Under the pieces are notes generated by a model. That model did not search any database, was not told the origin of the DNA, and saw only the letters and a program-made list of their open reading frames with translations. DNA of 9,826 nt from Acidimicrobiaceae bacterium (lineage in GTDB: Bacteria; Actinomycetota; Acidimicrobiia; Acidimicrobiales; Bog-793). The position numbers and the translations under genes were made by a program. Every line of letters starts with the position of its first letter. Position 1 is the stretch's first letter. Below are positions 1-5,355 of this stretch, piece after piece. The stretch lies in the NCBI GenBank assembly GCA_025463965.1, contig JAODBN010000383.1, positions 1-9,826 of the forward strand, given 5' to 3'.

Positions 1-32
1 ACGACGACGGGCTCGGTGTCGAGCTCTGCCAT
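1..32 (-). CDS. Start of an unidentified minus-strand gene (partial, runs off the window)
   Basis: Reading the minus strand, an ATG at 32-30 opens a frame MAELDTEPVV that runs out of the window. It is preceded by a strong ribosome site, AGAAGGAG (complement of 41-48), eight bases before the ATG, which is why I accept it as a real start. Ten codons are too few to name a product. It is transcribed divergently from the dehydrogenase gene on the other strand, so the two may share the intergenic control region. Confidence 0.6.
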   Translation of the reverse strand, partial: MAELDTEPVV

Positions 33-387
33 GTTCCCAACTCCTTCTGTCACCACTCGCGGGGATCTCCCGCCCTGCGGACGTCGAGGGCGTCGCATCG
101 CGCGAGCCCCTGGGCCCTGTCACGCCAACGAACGTCCGAGCACCGGCGGCTGCGCGAGCGCACCGGCAGGTAACCGGTCACCCCGATGCTGACGGCGGTC
201 CGTCCAGCGACCTGCCTTGCTGTCTTACCGCTTAGGATGATGGTACCGAGCGACCCACTGCGCCGCAAGACCCGGGCCAGCGCGTATGCGAGTGGTCTTT
301 CCGGCCAGGATGGCGGGACTCGCCGCGAGCTGGTCGTCGGCGGGGTCGCCCGGCGAGCGCCCGGACGCACAAATCGAGGAGGAGCCC
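33..387. promoter_or_regulatory. Divergent intergenic region with an operator-like palindrome at 169-182
   Basis: These 355 bases separate two divergent starts and hold no convincing gene; open frames crossing it lack ribosome sites and recognisable proteins. At 169-182 lies GGTAACCGGTCACC, a 14-base near-palindrome in which six of seven base pairs match, the sort of site a dimeric repressor could bind. A TAGGAT hexamer at 233-238 could be a -10 element facing the dehydrogenase gene, but I see no good -35 at the right distance. Promoter and operator status are inference only. Confidence 0.3.
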
Positions 388-1131
388 GTGGCCGTCGTCT
401 TGATCGCTGGTGGAGCGACCGGCATCGGCCGGGCCACCGTTCGGACGCTGCGCCAGCGCGGGGACGACGTGTTCGTCGCCGACCTGAACCTCGACGGGGC
501 GAAGGCGGTGTGCGAGGAAGAGGCACCCGGCGCGGGTGCCGCGGGGCGCTTTGACCTGTCGAGCCTCGAGGGGCCGACCGACGCCGTGCACGCGGCGCTC
601 GAGCGCTTCGGACGTCTCGACGCCCTCGTCGTCTGCGCCGGGCTCCTCGTCGAGGCGGCCCTCGAGGACCTGAGCCTCGAGCAGTGGGAGAAGACGATGG
701 CCCTGAATCTCCGCGCGCCGTTCCTCATGGCCAAGGCCGCCGCCTCGAGCCTGCGCCGCTCGCCGTCGGGCCGCATCGTGCTCACCGGGTCGACCGCTGG
801 CTTCCAGGGCGGGGTGGGCACGGTCGCCTACGCCACCTCCAAGGGCGGCATCGTGGCGATGACGAGATCGCTCGCCATCGGCTTCGCGGACAGCAGCGTC
901 CGGGTGAACTGCGTCGCACCGGGTTGGATCGACACGCCCTTCAACGACCCGTACTGGGATCGGGTCGGTCACGACGAGGCCAGCCGCCAGGCGCTCGAGC
1001 GGCGGATCCCCGTCGGGCGGATGGGTGGCCCCGACGAGGTCGCGGCGATCATCGCTTTTCTCGTCTCGCCCGACGCGACCTACGTCACGGGCCAGACGAT
1101 CATCGTCGACGGCGGGATGCTCGCCGGCTGA
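388..1131 (+). CDS. Short-chain dehydrogenase/reductase (SDR), classical type
   Basis: This is a 247-residue NAD(P)-dependent oxidoreductase of the classical SDR family; the substrate is not predictable. The Rossmann glycine motif is GGATGIG (residues 8-14). Asp32 ends the second strand (FVADL), which in this family favours NAD(H) over NADP(H). The catalytic set is complete: Asn107, Ser135 (LTGSTAG), Tyr148 and Lys152 (YATSK). RVNCVAPGWIDTP (172-184) and YVTGQTIIVDGG (232-243) are the usual C-terminal signatures. The usual NNAG motif reads VCAG (82-85), a tolerated variant. I chose GTG 388 because GAGGAGGAG (376-384) sits just upstream and the protein then begins right at the first Rossmann strand; an in-frame ATG at 286 would add 34 residues without family resemblance. 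The PPOX gene follows 89 bases downstream and may be co-transcribed. Confidence 0.9.
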   Translation: MAVVLIAGGATGIGRATVRTLRQRGDDVFVADLNLDGAKAVCEEEAPGAGAAGRFDLSSLEGPTDAVHAALERFGRLDALVVCAGLLVEAALEDLSLEQWEKTMALNLRAPFLMAKAAASSLRRSPSGRIVLTGSTAGFQGGVGTVAYATSKGGIVAMTRSLAIGFADSSVRVNCVAPGWIDTPFNDPYWDRVGHDEASRQALERRIPVGRMGGPDEVAAIIAFLVSPDATYVTGQTIIVDGGMLAG

Positions 1132-1220
1132 GGCGAGAGCGCCCCGGTCCCCGCGCGCTGTCGCAGACGGCGGGCTCTCAGCGGGCCGCCGATAGCTTCG
1201 CGACGGCAAAGGAGAGGTGC

Positions 1221-1616
1221 ATGAACCAGATCCCCGATTCCCATCGCGACTTGTTGGAGAGCGAGGTAGCGACGCTCGCCACCATCGGGCCCGACGGACG
1301 TCCCCAGCTGTCGGAGGTCTGGTTCCTCGCCGAGGGGGATTCGGTCGCGATCTCGCTGAACACGAGCCGACAGAAGACCAAGAACCTCTTGGCACGGCCG
1401 CAGTGCTCGCTGCTCATCCTCGATCTCAGCGCACCCCAGCGCTACCTCGAGCTGCGAGGAGACGCCGAGGTCACTCCCGATGACGACTACCGCTTCGCCG
1501 AGCGCGTCGGCCAGAAGTACGGGTCGAACCTTCGCGACCACGACGGTCCAGGAGATCGCCGCGTCGTCGTCCGGATCATCCCCACGCGGGTGAACGCTGT
1601 AGACATGCGGGGCTAG
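1221..1616 (+). CDS. PPOX-class split-barrel protein, probable F420- or FMN-dependent enzyme
   Basis: A 131-residue protein of the pyridoxamine 5'-phosphate oxidase-like split-barrel superfamily, resembling the small actinobacterial F420-binding type represented by mycobacterial Rv1155. Visible family signatures are LATIGPDGRPQLSEVWF (19-35), the barrel strand that lines the cofactor site; RQKTKNL (50-56), a basic stretch typical of phosphate contact; and the C-terminal RRVVVRIIPTRV strand. Such proteins are homodimers that reduce cofactors or unsaturated substrates; the specific reaction is unknown. The start is fixed by GGAGAGG (1211-1217) four bases before ATG. It lies downstream of the SDR on the same strand, so the two may work on related redox steps, but this is only positional. 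The choice of F420 over FMN is an inference from the subfamily. Confidence 0.85.
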   Translation: MNQIPDSHRDLLESEVATLATIGPDGRPQLSEVWFLAEGDSVAISLNTSRQKTKNLLARPQCSLLILDLSAPQRYLELRGDAEVTPDDDYRFAERVGQKYGSNLRDHDGPGDRRVVVRIIPTRVNAVDMRG

Positions 1617-1702
1617 ATCCCCGCCGCCGGGTCCAGACCGAGTTGGACCACCGACGAGCAGCCGCGCAAGAGCTGGCACATGCGTACGGGTTCCGCACAC
1701 AA

Positions 1703-1719
1703 ATCGGCTCTTCGCCGAT
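1703..1719 (-). terminator. Candidate terminator downstream of the patatin-like gene
   Basis: A perfect six-base-pair hairpin, ATCGGC with a five-base loop and GCCGAT, lies 33 bases beyond the minus-strand stop of the patatin-like gene. On the minus strand it is followed by a TTGTGTG stretch, which is T-rich but not a true T run. It sits between convergent genes, where a terminator is expected. The short stem keeps confidence low. Confidence 0.35.
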
Positions 1720-1752
1720 GACGGTGTCACGCCGGGCGTCGGCGTGCAATCG

Positions 1753-2667
1753 TCAGAGGAACGACACGCGTGTCGCTTCCCGCTTGCCTTGTGCGAAACC
1801 GGCAAGAGCAGCAGGGACGCGGGTCGCCGGATCCATCTGGTTGGTGCCCATTGCGGCTCGGGAATCGGCGTCCGGCGTGACCACCTCGACGTGGCTGCCC
1901 TGATTGCGCAAGGCCTCGACCTGGCTGAGCAGGTCTGTGCCCCACTCCGGTGACCTGCGCAGACCCTCGAACTGGCCCGCTTGCGGTGGTGTCTGGCTCC
2001 GTCCACCCAACGGCGAAAGCACCAGGACATTCGCATAGCCCGAGGCAAGGTCGGCGTTGTCGGCGGAACGCACGCCGCCGTCGATGTAGCGCGCGCCGTT
2101 GATGCTGACGGTGGGGACCAGACCGGGCAGGGCGGTGCTCGCGGTGACCGCGTCCGCCAGCTCGACGCCGCATTCGCGGTCGAACGCAGCCAACTCGCCG
2201 GTATGCGCGTCGACGGCCACCACGATCATCGGCCTGTCCGGCCACTCAAGGCGAGGCAGCCGAGCGGCGACCGTTGCGCGCCGCTGTGCCGCTCCGGCTC
2301 CGAGTACGGAGTCGCTCTCCAAGCCGAAGGCACCCATCGCACGCTGTAGATCCGCTGCCGAGGTGGCGGCGGCACCGATGGCCCTCATCCGCTCGAACAC
2401 CGTGGCCATCGGCAGGGACGGCGGCCGTTCCCTGTTCTGTCCGACCGGTTGAACCGGCGGGGACAGCACCGAGGCCAACAGTTCGGCCGGCGATATGCCG
2501 CTCCGCACCTGCGCTGCCGCGGTGGCCCCGGCCGAGGTGCCGACCACAAAATCGGCGGCCTGTGTCATATCGAGCCCGGCTTCGGCGAGGCCTGCGACGA
2601 TTCCGATCTCCCACGCATTTCCCGCTGCCCCACCACCACCGAGAACCAGAGCAAGGTTGTGAACCAT
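1753..2667 (-). CDS. Patatin-like phospholipase / serine hydrolase
   Basis: A 304-residue protein of the patatin family, which hydrolyses acyl esters with a Ser-Asp dyad. All three signatures are present and in order: the glycine-rich oxyanion hole LVLGGGGAAG (7-16), the nucleophile elbow GTSAG with Ser45, and the catalytic Asp196 in YIDGGVRS. ADAVTASTALPGLVP (171-185) is the conserved helix and loop before the Asp. There is no signal peptide and no clear membrane segment, so it is probably cytosolic or peripherally membrane-bound; the lipid substrate is unknown. ATG 2667 is placed so that the oxyanion strand begins at once, as in bacterial homologues; the upstream GGTGGGCAG is only a weak ribosome site. 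It stands alone, convergent with the PPOX gene, at the left edge of the accessory-looking block. Confidence 0.88.
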   Translation of the reverse strand: MVHNLALVLGGGGAAGNAWEIGIVAGLAEAGLDMTQAADFVVGTSAGATAAAQVRSGISPAELLASVLSPPVQPVGQNRERPPSLPMATVFERMRAIGAAATSAADLQRAMGAFGLESDSVLGAGAAQRRATVAARLPRLEWPDRPMIVVAVDAHTGELAAFDRECGVELADAVTASTALPGLVPTVSINGARYIDGGVRSADNADLASGYANVLVLSPLGGRSQTPPQAGQFEGLRRSPEWGTDLLSQVEALRNQGSHVEVVTPDADSRAAMGTNQMDPATRVPAALAGFAQGKREATRVSFL

Positions 2668-2989
2668 CTGCCCACCATTTCAGCGAGTGGACACTCCCGT
2701 CCATCGCCACACCAAGACCGGGGCTCACAGCCGGTACGGCAATGCGGCAACCCCGAGGCACAACAGTGCCGAGATGGTGTGCGCGATTTCCGAGAAATTC
2801 TAGGTCCGAAGGGGTTCGTCCTGGCTAGGCCCGCGTCCGGCTCGGTGCGGCGAAGGGATAAGGGCTGGGAGGCGCCAGTCACCCACCTTGGTCGGCAAGT
2901 CGGGGTTGGGAGGTTCGCGAGCGGCGCGAGGCACTCGGCGCACTCGTGACTGCTCGTCGCGCGCTTTGCGCGCGCTTTGCGCGCGCTCT
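2668..2989. other. Gene-poor stretch between the patatin gene and the recombinase remnant
   Basis: I see no gene here that I can support. Open frames cross it on both strands but none gives a recognisable protein or has a ribosome site. The part nearest the patatin start should carry that gene's promoter, although no clear -35/-10 pair stands out. The right end holds a short tandem repeat. It may contain further decayed parts of the recombinase or of the element it came from. Confidence 0.4.
2959..2987. repeat. 11-base tandem repeat, about 2.6 copies
   Basis: The unit GCGCGCTTTGC is present at 2959-2969 and again at 2970-2980, followed by a partial copy GCGCGCT at 2981-2987. It lies directly before the first readable segment of the recombinase remnant. 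Simple slippage in non-coding or decaying DNA explains it well; no function is suggested. Confidence 0.7.
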
Positions 2990-3315
2990 TACGTGTTCAC
3001 AACACCTCAGCGCGAGGCGCTGGCTCGCACAGGATTGGCGAACGAATGTACGGCGTCCAGTGGTCGGCACTACCGGGCTCTCGCCACACACCGGGGTCGC
3101 GTTGCTCGCCGCGGCCGGGGTTGATCCATGGAGATCGCTTGGCGCGCCGGTCATTCGAGCGTGGCGTTTACGTACGACCGTTACGGCACCTTTTCCCAGA
3201 GGCCGACGCGAAGGCGGCGGACAAGCTCGCCGCGATCCGCATCACCGGGCTCGCCGCTGGGTTTGGTCAGCACTCGTGGTTGAGTCCCCTCTTGCGTTCA
3301 GCGCTGCGGAGGTGA
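2990..3315 (+). pseudogene. Tyrosine recombinase (phage-type integrase), C-terminal remnant with several frameshifts
   Basis: Stitching three frames gives a continuous integrase C-terminus. Bases 2990-3031 read YVFTTPQREALART; 3033-3125 read DWRTNVRRPVV, then HTGVALLAAAGVD, in another frame; 3128-3187 read MEIAWRAGHSSVAFTYDRYG in the first frame; from 3187 HLFPEADAKAADKLAAIR continues in the third frame to a stop at 3313-3315. The breaks are one extra base near 3032, one missing base near 3127 and one missing base at 3186/3187. In this family the GH of RAGHSS and the Tyr of DRYGH (codon 3182-3184, the DNA-joining nucleophile) are conserved and still legible, whereas the expected FHDLRHT reads GLSPHT, so the His-x-x-Arg pair is lost or scrambled by a further indel near 3078-3092. 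The N-terminal part is not recognisable. This cannot make a working recombinase; it marks a past integrated element. No tRNA attachment site is visible beside it. Confidence 0.85.
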
Positions 3316-3342
3316 ACCGACTTTCACGGTGCTGGTCAGGGG

Positions 3343-3897
3343 CTAGTGATGTAGGGACTGTGACTTTCTCTGCCGATAAAGCACGTGCGCCCGCAGCGGC
3401 CCTGCCGGAACGTGAGGGTGCTCGAAGTCTTCGGTTGGGTCGCGCTGCATGCCAAGTCGCTCCATAACTCGTCGTGACCGTTCGTTGATAACCGATGTGA
3501 ACGACACGACCTCTTCGAGGCCGAGCTGTTCGAATCCGAACTTGAGCGAAGCGCTCGCCGCCTCCGTTGCGTACCCCTGGTCCCAGAAGGGTCGAGCGAG
3601 TCGCCAGAGCACCTCTAGTCGAGGCGCGAATGACAGATAGTCCGGCACCGAGTGAAGGCCGACGAAGCCGATGAACTCGTGCGTGTCGACCAGCTCCACG
3701 GCCCACGGGCAGAACCCCTGTTCCGCTCGCTCCGCCTCGAAGCGGTCGATCAGAGCGTCGCTCTGCGCGCTGGCGAGTTGATCCGGAAAAAACTCCATGA
3801 CTAGCGGGTCGGCATTCATCGCAGCAAAGGGCGCCCGGTCCAAGTCGTGCCAACCCCGTAGCACGAGTCGCGCCGTCGAGAACACAACCGGCGTCAC
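3343..3897 (-). CDS. GNAT family N-acetyltransferase, RimJ/RimL type
   Basis: A 184-residue acetyl-CoA-dependent acetyltransferase of the RimJ/RimL branch, whose members acetylate protein N-termini or small molecules. The N-terminal strand STARLVLRGW (7-16) is typical. Motif A reads EVLWRLARPFWDQGYATEA (95-113), with QGYATEA forming the acetyl-CoA pyrophosphate loop. NERSRRVMERLGM is motif B, and the HPHVPAGPLRAHVLY tail is characteristic of this branch. I place the start at GTG 3897-3895 because it overlaps the TGA of the upstream DinB-like gene as GTGA, and AAGGTGA lies seven bases before it; an in-frame ATG at 3933 has no ribosome site and would add 12 residues. The overlap implies translational coupling with the DinB-like gene. 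The substrate is unknown. Confidence 0.87.
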   Translation of the reverse strand: MTPVVFSTARLVLRGWHDLDRAPFAAMNADPLVMEFFPDQLASAQSDALIDRFEAERAEQGFCPWAVELVDTHEFIGFVGLHSVPDYLSFAPRLEVLWRLARPFWDQGYATEAASASLKFGFEQLGLEEVVSFTSVINERSRRVMERLGMQRDPTEDFEHPHVPAGPLRAHVLYRQRKSQSLHH

Positions 3898-4409
3898 GAG
3901 GGAGTCACCTTCAAAGAGCGCACTACGTCCCATAGGTGGTGATGAACGTCGTGAGCGTTCGTTCGAGCGACATCAAGCACGCTCAGCGTCCCACGGTCAG
4001 GGTGCTCAAGGACCACCTCTCTGTACCCCGCTTCGCGGACAGCTACTACCCAGTCATCTGCTGCGCGGCGGAGCGACCAGAGCGCTCCATTCAACGCGAC
4101 GCCGTCGTACCGCCGCGCCTTCGCGAGTAGTTCGTTGTCATAGGAGGTGACGGTCGCATCGGCTCCAATTGGTGCACCGGCGAGGCGCTCAGCCCAGATT
4201 CGGAGATTGTCGACGACGTGGCAGACGTAGGCGCCCACGGACCACATGAGGTCCGGGTGCCGCTCCGCTCCACTCGCACCGGCAAGTACGACGGCAAAGT
4301 CATCAGGTGCGGCCTTGACCACGCTTATGGCGTCGCAGGGGTCGAGGCCCCATGAGAAGCCGCACCCGTGGCACGGCTCACCATATGTTTGGGGGCCGAA
4401 ATCGCTCAT
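3894..4409 (-). CDS. DinB-like (YfiT/DinB four-helix) protein
   Basis: A 171-residue protein with the features of the DinB/YfiT-like putative metalloenzyme superfamily, a four-helix bundle holding a metal through three histidines. Likely ligands are His64 in VCHVVDNLRIWAERL and His153 with His157 in ARTNAHDVHHHLWDVVRSL, spaced as H-x3-H in the last helix. Related actinobacterial enzymes include mycothiol-dependent transferases and isomerases, but this one cannot be assigned a reaction. The N-terminus carries CHGCGF (13-18) with Cys25 nearby, a possible small zinc-binding element. ATG 4409 is chosen because family-like sequence starts there; an in-frame start at 4502 would add 31 unrelated residues and run across the divergent gene. 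Its stop overlaps the following acetyltransferase start by four bases, so the two form an operon. Confidence 0.8.
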   Translation of the reverse strand: MSDFGPQTYGEPCHGCGFSWGLDPCDAISVVKAAPDDFAVVLAGASGAERHPDLMWSVGAYVCHVVDNLRIWAERLAGAPIGADATVTSYDNELLAKARRYDGVALNGALWSLRRAADDWVVAVREAGYREVVLEHPDRGTLSVLDVARTNAHDVHHHLWDVVRSLKVTPS

Positions 4410-4447
4410 ACCGGCCGAGGGTACCGAAGTCCTGCGATGCTTGCGGC

Positions 4448-4966
4448 GTGGAGATTCGCCACCGGGCCGATGCTGACTTGCCCGAACTGATCGGACTTGC
4501 AAAGGGTGTCCACCAACTCGATGACTACCCCACTTACTTGCCGAATGGGGACCTTCGCGCCTTCCTCATCTCCCACGACCAGATCATGTCTTGGGTGGCT
4601 GAGGACGACGGTCTAATCGTTGGCCACGTCGCTCTCCACCGCCATTCATCGAGGCCGGTTATGGAGCTCGCGAGCACTTCGCTTGACCTGCCGGAAGATG
4701 GCCTCGGTGTCATTGCTCGCTTGCTCGTCGCGCCGATGTCGCGTCGGACCGGCGTTGGCCGCCACCTTCTCGACGCGGCGTCCACCGAAGCTCGTGAACT
4801 TGGCCTCTGGCCCGTCCTCGATGTATTGACACGCTACGAGGGCGCCAATGCGTTCTACGACCGTTGCGGCTGGACCCGAGTGGGGGACGTCATGGTCACG
4901 CTTCGAGACGACACTCGTTTCGAGGAAGCGGTCTATGTTGCTCCTGACCTGCACCGCGGAGGTTGA
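4448..4966 (+). CDS. GNAT family N-acetyltransferase
   Basis: A 172-residue acetyl-CoA-dependent acetyltransferase. The first residues, VEIRHRADADLPEL (1-14), match the usual opening strand and helix of the family, which is why I choose GTG 4448; a longer in-frame start at 4352 would overlap the divergent DinB-like gene. Motif A is clear: ARLLVAPMSRRTGVGRHLLDAA (90-111), with RRTGVG (99-104) as the acetyl-CoA pyrophosphate loop. GANAFYDRCGW is motif B with the likely general-acid Tyr. No good ribosome site precedes the GTG, so a leaderless transcript is possible. Only 38 bases separate it from the divergent DinB-like start, so the two transcripts must share promoter DNA. Its stop codon sits in the loop of a strong hairpin. 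The substrate is unknown. Confidence 0.85.
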   Translation: MEIRHRADADLPELIGLAKGVHQLDDYPTYLPNGDLRAFLISHDQIMSWVAEDDGLIVGHVALHRHSSRPVMELASTSLDLPEDGLGVIARLLVAPMSRRTGVGRHLLDAASTEARELGLWPVLDVLTRYEGANAFYDRCGWTRVGDVMVTLRDDTRFEEAVYVAPDLHRGG

Positions 4967-4981
4967 GCGCACCTCCGCGGT
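4953..4981 (+). terminator. Perfect 11-bp hairpin enclosing the GNAT stop codon
   Basis: ACCGCGGAGGT (4953-4963) and ACCTCCGCGGT (4971-4981) are perfect inverted copies with a seven-base loop that contains the TGA stop (4964-4966). The stem is strong and GC-rich, but no T run follows on either strand, so it is not a textbook intrinsic terminator. Many actinobacterial terminators lack a T run, so a terminator or 3'-end stabiliser is the most likely role. Confidence 0.6.
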
Positions 4982-5355
4982 AGGCGAGCCGGGAGTCTCG
5001 GTCACGCCAACGAGACCAGCGCCCTCGCGTTCAGCGCAGCCAAGTGCATGACTCGTTGAGGCGCGAATAAGGTGCAAGCTGGACGGTCCGCTTCGTCGGC
5101 GCTGAGAAGGGTCAGTGAGAGCGATGGTCGTTCCTCCGCGGGGGCGCAGCGGGCAGAACACCTCATGTATCCAGACGTCAGAGCTGGAGAGCATCGCTGT
5201 CAGCGCAGCCGCAGAAAACCGTGATCTGGTCGGCGAAGGCCAACCACTCTCAGCCCGCCGAGCCGCTCGCCAGTCCCGTTGGCCGCCTGGTCCTCACGTC
5301 CAGCGACCTTCCTTTCATTCCGATCAGGTACATCCGCTCCTGAGCCGGCGCGACC
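4982..5355. other. Convergent intergenic region between the GNAT gene and leuA
   Basis: About 370 bases between convergent genes with no gene I can support. A weak inverted repeat, GTCTCG (4995-5000) and CGAGAC (5011-5016) with a ten-base loop, lies near the left end. At the right end CCTGAG (5339-5344) pairs with CTCAGG (5355-5360) across the leuA stop codon, a possible 3'-end hairpin for leuA without a T run. The rest shows nothing recognisable and may be decayed sequence from the accessory block. Confidence 0.4.

Noticed and set aside
217..238. TTGCTG and TAGGAT as a promoter for the SDR gene
   Set aside because: The spacer is only ten bases, too short for a standard sigma-70-type promoter.
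1169..1192. CGGCGG/CCGCCG hairpin between the SDR and PPOX genes as a terminator
   Set aside because: The stem is only six pairs with a 12-base loop and no T run, and such GC stems are common by chance here.
684..1220. Long in-frame extension upstream of the PPOX-family protein, overlapping the SDR gene
   Set aside because: The extension is out of frame with the SDR, gives an Arg-rich non-protein-like sequence, and a good ribosome site sits directly before ATG 1221.
3528..3537. GTTCGAATCC, which matches a tRNA T-loop consensus
   Set aside because: The flanking five bases on each side do not pair to form a T-arm, no acceptor or anticodon stem surrounds it, and it lies inside the RimL-type acetyltransferase coding sequence on the minus strand.
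5031..5210. Direct repeat TCAGCGCAGCC at 5031-5041 and 5200-5210, with a partial match near 3296, considered as attachment sites
   Set aside because: Eleven-base matches are expected several times by chance in a GC-rich window of this size, and they do not bracket the recombinase remnant.
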